A stretch of DNA of 64,000 bases from Rhodovibrionaceae bacterium (GTDB lineage Bacteria > Pseudomonadota > Alphaproteobacteria > Kiloniellales > DSM-21159): assembly GCA_028279885.1 (NCBI GenBank), contig JANQMX010000109.1, positions 1-64,000 on the forward strand, read 5' to 3'. Of the stretch, positions 42,821 to 51,840 are shown in pieces (within the stretch, counting starts at the first letter, position 1; every line of letters starts with the position of its first letter). The translations under genes were made by a program, and so were the position numbers. The notes under the pieces are model-generated. The model saw only the letters and a list, made by a program, of their open reading frames with translations, searched no databases and was not told the DNA's origin.

Positions 42821-44089
42821 ATGCAGCGCAGAAACGGACCACAGATGATTTACAGCGATGCGACCGCCAGCTCCCACGACGAAGCGGAGCTGATGGAGAT
42901 CGAGCTTGAGCTCGGCGCGCACAACTACAAACCGATCGACGTCGTCCTCTCCAAGGGCGAGGGCGTCTGGGTTTGGGACAGCGACGGCAAGCGCTATTTG
43001 GACTGCCTCTCGGCTTACTCGGCGGTCAACCAGGGCCATTGCCACCCGAAGATCCGCGAGGCGCTGATCGAGCAGTCAGGCAAACTGACTCTGACCTCCC
43101 GCGCTTTCCGCAACGATCAGCTAGCCCTCTTCTATCAGGAGATCTGCGCGCTGACGAACACCAGCAAGGTGCTGCCTATAAACAGCGGCGCCGAAGCAGT
43201 CGAAAGTGCCATCAAGGCGGTGCGCAAGTGGGGCTACGAGGTCAAGGGCGTGCCCGACGGCCAGGCGGAGATCATCGTTTGCCGCAACAACTTCCACGGC
43301 CGCACGCTCTCCATCGTCAGCTTCAGCACCGACCCGACGGCGCGCCGGAACTTCGGCCCCTTCGTGCCCGGTTTCAAGGTCATTCCCTTCGGCGATGCCG
43401 AGGCGCTGGACGCGGCCATCACGCCCAACACCGTCGGTTTCCTGGTCGAGCCGATCCAGGGCGAGGCCGGCGTCATCATCCCGCCCGACGGCTACCTCCG
43501 CGCGGTGCGGGAAATCTGCAGCCGGCACAACGTCATGCTCATTCTCGACGAGATCCAGACGGGGCTCGGCCGCACCGGCAAGCTCCTGGCCGAGGAGCAT
43601 GAGGGCATCGAGGCCGACCTGACCCTGGTCGGCAAGGCGCTATCCGGCGGCTTCTATCCCATCTCCGCCGTGCTCTCGAACTCGGAGGTGCTGGGTGTGC
43701 TGCGGCCCGGCGAGCATGGCAGCACCTTCGGTGGCAACCCGCTCGCCTGCGCCGTAGCGCGCACGGCCGTGCGGGTGCTGATCGAGGAGGGCATGATCGA
43801 GAATGCCGAGCGCATGGGCGCCTACTTCGTCGAACGCCTCAAGGACATCCGCAATAACCTCATCCGCGAGGTGCGTGGCCGCGGCCTGATGGTCGCCGTG
43901 GAGTTCGAGCCGGAGGCCGGTGGCGCCCGCGCCTACTGCGAAGCCCTTAAAAACGAGGGCGTCCTCTGCAAGGACACCCACGTCAACACCATCCGCTTCG
44001 CCCCACCGCTGGTCATCAACCGCGACGATATCGATTGGGCTTTCGAACGCATCGCCCCCATCCTGGCGCGCTCAAGCCCGACTACTTAG
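42821..44089 (+). CDS. rocD: Ornithine-oxo-acid aminotransferase
   Basis: 422 residues of class III PLP aminotransferases. [20 protein letters not shown] and [17 protein letters not shown] are ornithine aminotransferase signatures; the PLP lysine lies in [13 protein letters not shown]. It converts ornithine to glutamate-5-semialdehyde. ATG 42845 is another possible start. Co-transcribed with arginase; ends convergent with the BHMT gene, overlapping by four bases. Confidence 0.94.
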   Translation: MQRRNGPQMIYSDATASSHDEAELMEIELELGAHNYKPIDVVLSKGEGVWVWDSDGKRYLDCLSAYSAVNQGHCHPKIREALIEQSGKLTLTSRAFRNDQLALFYQEICALTNTSKVLPINSGAEAVESAIKAVRKWGYEVKGVPDGQAEIIVCRNNFHGRTLSIVSFSTDPTARRNFGPFVPGFKVIPFGDAEALDAAITPNTVGFLVEPIQGEAGVIIPPDGYLRAVREICSRHNVMLILDEIQTGLGRTGKLLAEEHEGIEADLTLVGKALSGGFYPISAVLSNSEVLGVLRPGEHGSTFGGNPLACAVARTAVRVLIEEGMIENAERMGAYFVERLKDIRNNLIREVRGRGLMVAVEFEPEAGGARAYCEALKNEGVLCKDTHVNTIRFAPPLVINRDDIDWAFERIAPILARSSPTT

Positions 44090-45153
44090 ATCTCGGTGCG
44101 GCGCCCTTTGTAAGCTTCCGGTATCGCGGCATCGCTGCCGAAGAAGGCGTGCTTCGACATGTCTGGCGAATAGCGGCTGGCCGGTACCGTCCGCCCCAGT
44201 GCTTCTGCCACGGCGCGTATGTGGTGGGGGGCCGCGCCGCAACAGAGGCCGATGTAACGGACATCGAGCTCCTGGCAACGGCGGGCAAACTCGGCACATT
44301 CGTAGCGGTTGCATGTGAAGGGATCGAGCGCTGTCGGGAAAGGCCGGTCGCCGGGGATGCAGCCACAGCGCGGATCCGTCAAGGATTGGAAAGTGGGCTC
44401 CGCTTCCGTCGTGCGATAAGGCACCGGCAGCGCTGCCACATGGCACGACACCGCGTCACGGATGGCGCGCACCACCGGCAGCAGCGTCTCGGGACCGCGC
44501 TGACAATTGAGCCCGACCACGTCGGCCCCCGCGGCCTCCAGCCTCTTGCATGCCTCGACAACAGCGATGTCGTCGAAGGTTCGCTCGCTGCGGTGGACGG
44601 AAAGCGTCACCACGATAGGCAGGCCGGTTTGACGCATGACATCCAAGGCGATTTCCGCTTCTCCACTCCAGTCGATGGTCTCGGCAATGAGGAGTTCGGC
44701 CCCCTCCTCGACCGCCCAACCGATCTGCTCTTCGAACATGGCACGCACCGTCGCGTGCGTCGCAGGCTCCTGCGCTTCATAGACGTTGGTGTTGCAAATG
44801 TTGCCTGCCAAAAGGCAGCCATGACGGTCCGCAACCTCCTTTGCCAGGCGGAGCGCTTGGCGGTTCAGGTCTTCCAAGATGGTCTCGCGCCCGATGACCC
44901 GCAGCTTCTCCCGATGCGCATAGTAGGTGAAGGCTTCAACCACATCGCTGCCGGCATGGACGAAGTCTTCGTGAAGATGGGTCACCGCCTCAGGATGCTC
45001 GAGCACCACCTCGGGCACGAAGGCGCCGGCCTGCAGGTAGCCCCGGCGCTCCAGCTCGAAAAGGTAGCCCTCGGCACAGATCACCGGGCCCTGATCCAGT
45101 CGTTCGAGAAGCCCGGCCTTCGGCGCAGCGATCATGGTGTTTTCGCTCTTCAT
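44086..45153 (-). CDS. Betaine-homocysteine S-methyltransferase-like protein
   Basis: 355 residues of the homocysteine methyltransferase (Pfam S-methyl_trans) family. The zinc cysteines are C217 (GLNCQRG) and C304-C305 ([19 protein letters not shown]), the same spacing and context as mammalian BHMT. The N-terminal [16 protein letters not shown] and [12 protein letters not shown] also match BHMT rather than MmuM. It should transfer a methyl from glycine betaine to homocysteine without B12. It is the last gene of the gbcA-gbcB-small protein-BHMT operon, which begins with a cobalamin riboswitch. Confidence 0.85.
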   Translation of the reverse strand: MKSENTMIAAPKAGLLERLDQGPVICAEGYLFELERRGYLQAGAFVPEVVLEHPEAVTHLHEDFVHAGSDVVEAFTYYAHREKLRVIGRETILEDLNRQALRLAKEVADRHGCLLAGNICNTNVYEAQEPATHATVRAMFEEQIGWAVEEGAELLIAETIDWSGEAEIALDVMRQTGLPIVVTLSVHRSERTFDDIAVVEACKRLEAAGADVVGLNCQRGPETLLPVVRAIRDAVSCHVAALPVPYRTTEAEPTFQSLTDPRCGCIPGDRPFPTALDPFTCNRYECAEFARRCQELDVRYIGLCCGAAPHHIRAVAEALGRTVPASRYSPDMSKHAFFGSDAAIPEAYKGRRTEI

Positions 45154-45192
45154 CTCAATAGCCTCCTTGGCAGTTCGGATGTATCAGTCACT

Positions 45193-45453
45193 TCAGCTCT
45201 TGAGACCTGCGCCTCTGGCAACAGCCAGCAGCAGGTCTCGCAATCGCTTGGCGCCGGGCGGCAAAGCGGCGCGATGGTCGAGCTTTGCAATCTCCTGCAA
45301 AGCCGCCTCCGGCAAATCCACGCCGTCCGGCAGCCAAAGCAACCAGGCGATGAAGACATCCTCTGGGCTCGGCAGAGGACGTCTCTGGGATGAAGCTGCG
45401 CCGTCTTGTCGCGGCACGGCGCAATGGTTGGCCCGGTGATCGATCCTGCCCAT
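45193..45453 (-). CDS. Small hypothetical protein in betaine operon
   Basis: 86 residues from ATG 45453, two bases after the gbcB stop and 39 bases before the BHMT start. The core is PSPEDVFIAWLLWLPDGVDLPEAALQEI, a helical segment, followed by KRLRDLLLAVARGAG. No family recognised. Position inside the operon argues that it is real; it could be a regulatory or accessory subunit. Confidence 0.6.
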   Translation of the reverse strand: MGRIDHRANHCAVPRQDGAASSQRRPLPSPEDVFIAWLLWLPDGVDLPEAALQEIAKLDHRAALPPGAKRLRDLLLAVARGAGLKS

Positions 45454-45455
45454 CG

Positions 45456-46544
45456 CTAGAGATCCAGATCGACTTGTCCGATGGGCTTGGTGCAACAGGC
45501 CAAAACATAGCCGTCTGCGATCTCCTCATCGCGAATGCCGCCGTTGTGAACCATGTGAGTTTCCCCGGCGAGGCAGCGCACCTTGCAGGTGCCGCAAACA
45601 CCGAACTGGCAGCCGCTGGGAATGGTGAGGCCGATGCCTTTCGCAACATCCAGGATCGTATCCGTCTCATGGCAATAGGCTTCGCGATCCGACTTCGCGA
45701 ACCGAATGCAGGCCTTCTTGTTCTCGTCGGGAATAACGTCGTCCGGTTCGTCCAGCTCACCGGGCGCCCCAACCGGCGCCAGAAAGCTCTCCTCGTGGTA
45801 ACGTTCCATGTCGTAGCCGGCGGCATTGAGTGCATCGCGTAGCCCCTGCATGAAACCAGCCGGCCCGCAGCAGAAGATCTCGCGATCGAAATAGTCCGGC
45901 GCGATCAATTCGAGCATCAAGCCGTTCAGACGACCGCGATAGCCGGTCCAGACGCTGTAGGGGTCCGCTTCGCTGACAATCCAAGCAAGGTTGAAGGAAG
46001 GCACACGCGCCGCCATGCGCTCCAGCTCGGCGCGAAAGATGATCTCAGAGGGACGACGCGCGCAGTTGATGAAGGTGACGTCGCTGTGGCGGCCGTTGTC
46101 GAACAACCAACGCGCCATCGACATCATGGGCGTGATGCCTGAGCCGGCGGAAACGAAGAGATACTTCTCGGCGGCGTGGTGGTGAAACGAGAAGATCCCT
46201 GCGGGGCCATAGGCCTTCAACCTGCTGCCGACGTCCACCTCGTCGAACAGCCAGCGGCTCCCAAGGCTCTCCGGCTGCCGCTTTACGGTGATGCAAATCA
46301 GGAGGGGACGGGACGGGCTTGACGAGAGGGTGTAGGTGCGGTGGATGCAGTCGCCGCCAACCGGAAGCTCAAGGGTGATGAACTGGCCCGGCAGATAGCG
46401 AAACCAGCTCTCGTCGGGGCTTTTGAAGCAGAAGGTCTTGACGTTGTGCGTTTCCGGCAGCACCGCGACACATTCCAGCACTTGGGACTGGTCGTTCCAC
46501 GGCGGCAACTCATCGAGATGCCGGTAGAGAGGCTGGGCGCTCAT
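45456..46544 (-). CDS. gbcB: Glycine betaine monooxygenase reductase subunit
   Basis: 362 residues. The FAD domain carries RTYTLSSSPS (69-78) and the NAD domain GSGITPMM (134-141). A C-terminal plant-type [2Fe-2S] ferredoxin has C312, C317, C320 and C350. This fused ferredoxin reductase passes electrons from NAD(P)H to the Rieske oxygenase encoded 11 bases upstream. The order GbcA then GbcB and the sequence style match the Pseudomonas gbcAB pair. Confidence 0.9.
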   Translation of the reverse strand: MSAQPLYRHLDELPPWNDQSQVLECVAVLPETHNVKTFCFKSPDESWFRYLPGQFITLELPVGGDCIHRTYTLSSSPSRPLLICITVKRQPESLGSRWLFDEVDVGSRLKAYGPAGIFSFHHHAAEKYLFVSAGSGITPMMSMARWLFDNGRHSDVTFINCARRPSEIIFRAELERMAARVPSFNLAWIVSEADPYSVWTGYRGRLNGLMLELIAPDYFDREIFCCGPAGFMQGLRDALNAAGYDMERYHEESFLAPVGAPGELDEPDDVIPDENKKACIRFAKSDREAYCHETDTILDVAKGIGLTIPSGCQFGVCGTCKVRCLAGETHMVHNGGIRDEEIADGYVLACCTKPIGQVDLDL

Positions 46545-46555
46545 GCTCGTCCCCC

Positions 46556-47800
46556 TCAGGCTACACGCGTGGCCGCAGGGGCTTCGCCCCTTAACCTCTG
46601 CTCCAAGATGCTGCGGTACCAGTCGACGAACTGGATAACCCCGGCCTCGTGGACCGGCGAATAGGGGCCCGGCTCGTAGGCAGGTGAATTGATCCCGCGC
46701 TGGTTCTCCTCAACCACCTGACGGTCCTGATCGTTGGTGGCTTCCCAAACCTCGGTCAAGGTCTTGCGGTCGTAGTCGACGCCTTCGACCGCATCCTTGT
46801 GAACCAGCCATTTCGTGGTGACGGCTGTTTCCTGAGGGCCGAGCGGAACGACGCGGAAGGACACCGCATGGTCGACCAGCACGTGGTTCCATGTGCTGGG
46901 ATAGTGATAGAGCAGCAGGGCCCCGATGTCGGAGGCATCAGCGGACGCGCTTAGCGGACGCTTGACCGCACGCTTGCCGGACAGGGTATAGCTCTCCGCA
47001 TCGCGCAACAGCGGCAACCGGGTGAGGCGGTACTGGGCATCGTCCGAGATCGCGAAACCGCTTGGCAAAGCGAGCGACCGACAACGTTCCCAGAGCCGCA
47101 GGACAGCAGGGTCGGCCACATCGCCAGTCGGGCTTGTCAGTGTCGGAGTGTCAGGGAAGGTGCGGCAGAGTTCCGGGTGGCTCCCAGCGCAGTGATAGCA
47201 TTCGCGGTTGTTCTCCCAAACCAGCTTCCAATTGCCCTTTTCGACGATGGTCGTCTCATACGCGACCTTGGCGTCGGCCAGACCGTGCGGCGCCAAGTAA
47301 GGCTCGGCCATGGCGCAGAAGGACGCGAAGTCGGGAGGCGTCTCAGCCACACAAACGAAAACGTAGCCGGCGAGCGTCTCGCAGTGGACGAGCTTCAAGC
47401 CGAAGCGTTCGGCTTCGAAGTTCGGGCCCATGTCGCGCGCAAAGAGCAGCCGCCCATCGAGTTCATAGGTCCACTGATGGTAGGGGCAGACCAGCTTCGC
47501 GACCTTGCCTCGATCGGCGGAGCAGAGGCGCGAGCCCCTGTGGCGGCAGGCGTTGTGGAAGGCCCGGAGAGCTCCACTGGCATCGCGCACAATCAGCAGC
47601 GGATAGTCGCCGAGTTGAAGTGTCAGGTAGCTGCCGCTGTCCGGCAACTCGCATTCATGACCAACAAACAGCCACTCGCGGTAGAACACGGCGTCTAGGT
47701 CGAGCCCGTAGACGTCCTCCGCTGTATAAAACGACCTATCGAGACTGAAGCCGGCATTTTGCCGATAGAGACTCGCCACCACATCGCTGCGCATATCCAT
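46556..47800 (-). CDS. gbcA: Glycine betaine monooxygenase, Rieske oxygenase subunit
   Basis: 414 residues. Rieske cluster: CRHRGSRLC (C85, H87) and CPYHQW (C105, H108). Mononuclear iron site: NNRECYHCAGSHPEL (H203, H208) plus a later Asp. The segment KVAKLVCPYHQWTYELDGRL and the end part VWEATNDQDRQVVEENQRG are close to GbcA of Pseudomonas. It demethylates glycine betaine to dimethylglycine, releasing formaldehyde; stachydrine or carnitine oxygenases are related alternatives. It is first in an operon behind a cobalamin riboswitch, which is unusual for gbcA. Confidence 0.88.
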   Translation of the reverse strand: MDMRSDVVASLYRQNAGFSLDRSFYTAEDVYGLDLDAVFYREWLFVGHECELPDSGSYLTLQLGDYPLLIVRDASGALRAFHNACRHRGSRLCSADRGKVAKLVCPYHQWTYELDGRLLFARDMGPNFEAERFGLKLVHCETLAGYVFVCVAETPPDFASFCAMAEPYLAPHGLADAKVAYETTIVEKGNWKLVWENNRECYHCAGSHPELCRTFPDTPTLTSPTGDVADPAVLRLWERCRSLALPSGFAISDDAQYRLTRLPLLRDAESYTLSGKRAVKRPLSASADASDIGALLLYHYPSTWNHVLVDHAVSFRVVPLGPQETAVTTKWLVHKDAVEGVDYDRKTLTEVWEATNDQDRQVVEENQRGINSPAYEPGPYSPVHEAGVIQFVDWYRSILEQRLRGEAPAATRVA

Positions 47801-47954
47801 GACATCACCCCGCGTCTTTGAGCGCCAAAAATACGAGGCAACGCGAGGGATGTGACGGCGGACAGCAAGGGGTAGAGGCGATCGTGAGTCGGCCCAAAAC
47901 GCCCTTGCAGCCCAGTCGATCGCCCACCCGCGACACCTCAGGCTATGATCTCAA

Positions 47955-48127
47955 GGCTGGTTTCCGGGCTTTGGAGCGGTCATTCGACCGACGCGGTTGC
48001 CTTCCCAGGTTGTTCAACCCAGTGGCACGCAGACCGCGTTCGACGCTCCATTACCGTTGCGGGGGCAGCGCCGGCCTTTCACCGGCTTCCCAATTATCCC
48101 CTTCGCACAACAGGCGAAGCAGCACCT
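47955..48127 (-). ncRNA. Cobalamin (B12) riboswitch aptamer
   Basis: Read on the minus strand, all conserved parts are present in order. AGGTGCT (48127-48121) comes first, then GGGAAG (48091-48086) and the CCGGTGAAAGGCCGG hairpin. CGCTGCCCCCGCAACGG follows (ending about 48055), then GCCACTGGG paired with CTGGGAAG around 48025-48001. Last is the B12 box AGCCCGGAAACCAGCC (47970-47955). The box differs from the consensus at only minor positions. The next gene downstream on this strand is gbcA, 155 bases away. Binding of adenosyl- or related cobalamin normally turns the downstream gene off. Confidence 0.92.
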
Positions 48128-48210
48128 CGAGCGAGCTCAAGTCTGGCTTGTCGCGGGCGGTTCGAAGGGCATGAAAGCGACGCCCTTCGTCTGAACTGAG
48201 ACACGGCGGC

Positions 48211-48240
48211 AACGGCGAGAAGCAACTGCCTCTCGCCGTT
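48211..48240. other. Hairpin between lipoprotein gene and riboswitch
   Basis: AACGGCGAGA (48211-48220) and TCTCGCCGTT (48231-48240) form a perfect 10-base stem with a 10-base loop, just after the lipoprotein stop. It lacks a T-run on either strand, so it may be a weak terminator or an mRNA-protecting structure. Confidence 0.4.
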
Positions 48241-48249
48241 TCCCAATGG

Positions 48250-48741
48250 TTAGCTGATGATCTGCCAGGAGCCGTCCGGCTGGCGGCAGGCCGTACCGAA
48301 CGCCCGATTCTCCTGGCCGTCGATGGTCACGGTCTGCTGGAATTCGCGGCAGTAGCGGCCGTCGGACTGCTGGAAGGTGCGGGTCGGCGTGATGCTGCCG
48401 GAGTTGCCGCTGTCCGGATTACGCCAAACGGCTGCCTGACCGGTGGGCTGGGACTCGAGTGCCCGCTGGGAGGTGCGGTTGGCCATCTCCCGATCATTCT
48501 GGTCCAGCACGTTGCCGACGGCACCGCCCGCAAGGCCACCAAGCAGAACACCCGCCAAGATGCCGGTCGTGCCGCCGCCGGCCGCCGCACCCAAGAGGCC
48601 GCCGCCGGCCGCACCAAGAGCGCCACCGATGCCCGTCTTCGGCCCGAACGTATTGCTGCCATCGTTGGCACAGCCGGCCAAGACGAACAGGGGTAACAGA
48701 ACGACCAGCGTGGCGAACTTCAGCGTACGTGTCTTCATCAT
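48250..48741 (-). CDS. Glycine-zipper surface lipoprotein (17 kDa antigen-like)
   Basis: 163 residues. Lipoprotein signal with lipobox LAGC at about 21-24. Then a Gly/Ala-rich glycine zipper (IGGALGAAGGGLLGAAAGGG and ILAGVLLGGLAGGAVGNVL) of the Rick_17kDa_Anti type. The C-terminal RYCREFQQTV and AFGTACRQPDGSWQII are typical of the RT0821/Lpp0805 surface proteins. Outer-membrane anchored, role in envelope integrity presumed. Start after GAGAGGACATAGGCA. Confidence 0.87.
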   Translation of the reverse strand: MMKTRTLKFATLVVLLPLFVLAGCANDGSNTFGPKTGIGGALGAAGGGLLGAAAGGGTTGILAGVLLGGLAGGAVGNVLDQNDREMANRTSQRALESQPTGQAAVWRNPDSGNSGSITPTRTFQQSDGRYCREFQQTVTIDGQENRAFGTACRQPDGSWQIIS

Positions 48742-48825
48742 TGCCTATGTCCTCTCATCATGCCGCGGCCCCATCGCTTGCGAGACCCATAGCTTCCGGT
48801 GTGGCCGAAGCATCTTCGGCCGCCC

Positions 48826-48855
48826 TTATAACATACTTACGTATGCAGACCCCAA
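48826..48855 (-). promoter_or_regulatory. Candidate promoter of the lipoprotein gene
   Basis: On the minus strand TTGGGG (48855-48850) and TTATAA (48831-48826) are 18 bases apart. The spacer carries the short palindrome CATAC/GTATG. The stretch is far more AT-rich than its surroundings. Confidence 0.45.
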
Positions 48856-48916
48856 AACATCTGTGAGCCAGTTCACCGCTCACGCGCAGGTGACAAAGCG
48901 CGAATTAAAGACGGCG

Positions 48917-49954
48917 CTACAGCACTTTACGCCCCAGCTCCGGAAAGACCTTGGAGACCTTGCCCATCAGGTAATCGCCATAGGTGCCTTCGAAGGCCTG
49001 CAGATCGGCACCGTCCCAGCGGTTTCCGCCGCCAGCCTCATAGCCGGCCGCGTCGGCAAGGTTGCCTGCGGGCAGGCGGTGCATCTCGGCGGCAAAATCC
49101 GGGTCGAAGAACAGCGGAAAGGACAGCCGGTCGCGGCCGCTTTGGTTGTCGACCCGGTGCGGCGTCGAGCAAAACCAGCCGCCGGTCAACAGGTCCAGCA
49201 TGTCGCCGATGTTGCAGACCAGCGCGCCGGGCAAGGGCGGTACGGCAATCCAACGTCCTTGGGACTTGACCTGAAGGCCGCCGCTTTCGTCCTGGGCCAG
49301 CAAGGTCAGCAGGCCATAGTCCGTGTGTTCGCCGACGCTCCAGCTCTCGTTGGCATCGATACCCTCAGGGGCCGTGGCCGGATAGTGGAAGATCCGGAAG
49401 AGCACGGTGGGCTCTGCCGTGTAGGCCATTTGGAAGTAGCCGGCGGGTAGACCAAGCGCCATGGCCACCCCGCGCAGCAGGGCTTGGGCTGCCCGGCTGA
49501 CCGCGGCCATGTATCGCAGCACGATCTCTCGCATCTTTGGTAGCTCCGCCGGCCAGAGATTGGCGCCGTGCAGCGGCCAGCCATCGGCAACACGCGGATG
49601 CTCAGGTGGCAGCTCGCTACCGAAATAGATCCCTTCCTTGATGTCCGGCTTGCCCGAGGTCAGCTCCTGGCCGACCGGGAAGTAACCGCGCCAAGCCGGC
49701 CCACCCTTGGCCATGGGGATAGCCATCTTGGCCTCCTGCGGCAGGGCGAAGAAGCGGCGGCTGACCGCCTCCAGCTCAGCCAACAGGGCCGGCGTACCCC
49801 CGTGGCCGGTCAGGAAGAAGAAGCCGTGACGCCGGCAAGCCGCGCGAATGGCCTCCGCCACCGTCTGTTGCGCCGCCATGTCCTCCGCCTGAAACAGCGG
49901 CGCCATATCGATGACCGGCAGCGAGTCCTCGCTCATGACAACGTCTCGAAGCAT
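48917..49954 (-). CDS. Isopenicillin-N-synthase-like 2-oxoglutarate/Fe(II) dioxygenase
   Basis: 345 residues. N-terminal DIOX_N domain ([30 protein letters not shown]). Iron ligands are His and Asp in GEHTDYGLL and His in STPHRV, with the 2-oxoglutarate-type Arg in [10 protein letters not shown]. The start at 49954 is supported because the partial second copy at 54467 keeps the same first ATG. Members hydroxylate or cyclise small molecules; the substrate is unknown. It lies beside a TRAP transporter operon, which may bring the substrate in. Confidence 0.85.
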   Translation of the reverse strand: MLRDVVMSEDSLPVIDMAPLFQAEDMAAQQTVAEAIRAACRRHGFFFLTGHGGTPALLAELEAVSRRFFALPQEAKMAIPMAKGGPAWRGYFPVGQELTSGKPDIKEGIYFGSELPPEHPRVADGWPLHGANLWPAELPKMREIVLRYMAAVSRAAQALLRGVAMALGLPAGYFQMAYTAEPTVLFRIFHYPATAPEGIDANESWSVGEHTDYGLLTLLAQDESGGLQVKSQGRWIAVPPLPGALVCNIGDMLDLLTGGWFCSTPHRVDNQSGRDRLSFPLFFDPDFAAEMHRLPAGNLADAAGYEAGGGNRWDGADLQAFEGTYGDYLMGKVSKVFPELGRKVL

Positions 49955-50033
49955 GCCGGCAGTCTAGTGTGGTGGTTTTGAAGTTCCTAAGAGAAACACG
50001 CTCCCAATCCACGACAATAATACTCAACAGGCC

Positions 50034-51293
50034 CTAGAGCAGGAGCAGCGCGCTTTGGGGCCAGAAGCTGACGATCATCAAGACCACGAACATGGCCAGA
50101 ATGAACCACTTACAGTACCCCATCACCTGTTCGATCTTCAGCCCCGTCGCCGAGCAGACGGTAAGGAGAACCGAGGCGACCGGGGGGGTCTGCTGGCCAA
50201 TCCCGAGGTTCAGGCAAACGATCACGCCGAAGTGGACCGGGTCGATGTTCATCTGCTGCGCCAAAGGCAGAAGCATCGGCACAACCACGATGATTGCAGC
50301 GGAAGCATGCAGGAACATGCCGAGCAGCAACAGGAAGACATTGATGAGCAGCATGCGCAGGACGAAGCTGTCCGTCAGGCCGCCGAGTCCTTCGGCGATC
50401 TTCTGCGGAATCTGCTCGTTGGCGAGGAATTGTCCGAGCACGGCCGAGCCGGCGATGATCATCATGACGACCGACGTCTGCCGCACCGTCACCGACGCGA
50501 GGCGGTAGACCTTCGCGGTATTCAGGTCGCCGCGCATCGCCCAGCCGAAGATCAAGGCTGCCACCACGCCGACCGCAGCCGCCTCCGTCGGGGTGACGAA
50601 ACCGCCAATCAAGCCGCCCACCACCAGTACAGGTATGAGCAGCGGTATGAAGGCGCTGGCGAAGGCACTCCCCAGCCGGCGCGGCTGAAAGCGCTCATCG
50701 ACCGGGTATCCCTTCCGGCGCGCGAAGATATAGCTGGTGACCATAAAGGCACCGCCGAGTAGCAAGCCCGGAATGATGCCGGCGATGAAGAGGTCCTTGA
50801 TCGACGTGTTGGTCGTAACCCCGTAGAGCACCATGGGAATGGACGGCGGGATGATGATCCCGAGCGTCGCGCTGGTCGCGGTCACGGCCGCCGAGAAGGG
50901 CTTGGGGTAGCCCTGCTTTTCCATGGACGGCACGAAGATCTTGCTCATCACGGCGGCATCGGCCACGGCCGAGCCCGACATCTCGGCCATGAACATCGAG
51001 GTCACGACGTTCACATGCGCCAATCCCCCGCGCATCCAGCCGACTAATGCCCGCGCCAAGCCGATGATACGGTCGGAGATCGAGGTGGCACCCATCAGCT
51101 CACCCATAAAGATGAACAGCGGAATCGCCAGAAGCACGACCTTGTTCACGCCCGAGAACATCTGGATCGGCACAAGAATCAAGTCGATGCCGGACAAGGC
51201 CATGGCGATCGCCGCTGCGATCATTAAGGCGAAGCCGATCGGCATCCCGATGAGAATGAGCAGCAGCAGCAGGGCTATGACCAGCCAAGCCAT
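50034..51293 (-). CDS. dctM: TRAP transporter large permease (DctM type)
   Basis: 419 residues, about 12 membrane helices. Family signatures are NKVVLLAIPLFIFMGELMG, MSGSAVADAAVMSKI, LGIIIPPSIPMVLYG and GFVTPTEAAAVGVVAAL. It is the sodium-coupled transport subunit of a TRAP system. Start at 51293 directly abuts the dctQ stop. The substrate is set by DctP and cannot be read from this subunit. Confidence 0.95.
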   Translation of the reverse strand: MAWLVIALLLLLILIGMPIGFALMIAAAIAMALSGIDLILVPIQMFSGVNKVVLLAIPLFIFMGELMGATSISDRIIGLARALVGWMRGGLAHVNVVTSMFMAEMSGSAVADAAVMSKIFVPSMEKQGYPKPFSAAVTATSATLGIIIPPSIPMVLYGVTTNTSIKDLFIAGIIPGLLLGGAFMVTSYIFARRKGYPVDERFQPRRLGSAFASAFIPLLIPVLVVGGLIGGFVTPTEAAAVGVVAALIFGWAMRGDLNTAKVYRLASVTVRQTSVVMMIIAGSAVLGQFLANEQIPQKIAEGLGGLTDSFVLRMLLINVFLLLLGMFLHASAAIIVVVPMLLPLAQQMNIDPVHFGVIVCLNLGIGQQTPPVASVLLTVCSATGLKIEQVMGYCKWFILAMFVVLMIVSFWPQSALLLL

Positions 51294-51294
51294 C

Positions 51295-51837
51295 TCACTT
51301 CTCCGCCGTGCTGGCCGTGGAGGTCTCCAGGAAGCGAACGACGACGGCAACCAGCAACAACACCGCAGAGATCGGCAAGATAAGCATGAACCAGCCTTGT
51401 GCGATGGTCGCGGTTTCGATCTCGGTCCCGCCTGAGACCATGATTATGCGAATGGACTGCCAGAGAAGCAGCAGCAGGAAGCCGCCGATCAGCAGAGTAC
51501 GAAGCACCGCCAAAACCAAACGCGGCCTGGGGGCCAGCGAGTTGACGAAAAGATCGAAGGCGATATGGCCTTCGCGCCGCATGGCAAGATAAGCGCCGAG
51601 AAAGGCCACCCAAACCAGTAGAAGACCGGGCACCTCGTCCGCCGTCACCACGATGCCGCCCAGCGCATCGCGTACGGCGAAGTAGGCCGGCCGCAAGCCT
51701 TCATAGTCCTTTGCGAGGTCGCGGAAGAGGCCGAGCACTAGGTAGCGGTTCAGCACATTGAGGCAGACGAACGAGGAGGACACGGCGAAGGTCAGGACCG
51801 CCATGCCCTCCACGCACCGATCCAGGAGACGAAGCAT
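51295..51837 (-). CDS. dctQ: TRAP transporter small permease (DctQ type)
   Basis: 180 residues with four membrane helices; the central AFLGAYLAMRREGHIAFDLFV is the DctQ signature. It bridges DctM and the periplasmic binding protein. One base separates it from dctM and three from dctP, so the three form one operon. Confidence 0.93.
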   Translation of the reverse strand: MLRLLDRCVEGMAVLTFAVSSSFVCLNVLNRYLVLGLFRDLAKDYEGLRPAYFAVRDALGGIVVTADEVPGLLLVWVAFLGAYLAMRREGHIAFDLFVNSLAPRPRLVLAVLRTLLIGGFLLLLLWQSIRIIMVSGGTEIETATIAQGWFMLILPISAVLLLVAVVVRFLETSTASTAEK

Positions 51838-51840
51838 CTC

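Larger units (their letters stand above)
47801..48249. other. 449-base intergenic region, minus-strand riboswitch leader of gbcA
   Basis: No protein-coding gene is convincing here; the plus-strand frames are antisense to a structured RNA. It holds the cobalamin riboswitch (47955-48127). A downstream leader contains an 8-base hairpin stem GGCGATCG (47877-47884) with CGATCGCC (47917-47924), and the gbcA ribosome site GCGGGGTGATG. No U-run follows the hairpin on the minus strand, so control of translation is likelier than a simple terminator. Confidence 0.7.

Noticed and set aside
47818-48199. Plus-strand reading frames of 65-118 codons
   Set aside because: They run antisense to the cobalamin aptamer, and the openness is explained by the GC-rich conserved RNA.
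48803-48821. 8-base hairpin GGCCGAAG/CTTCGGCC as a terminator
   Set aside because: No T-run on either strand and it lies within the probable leader of the lipoprotein gene.
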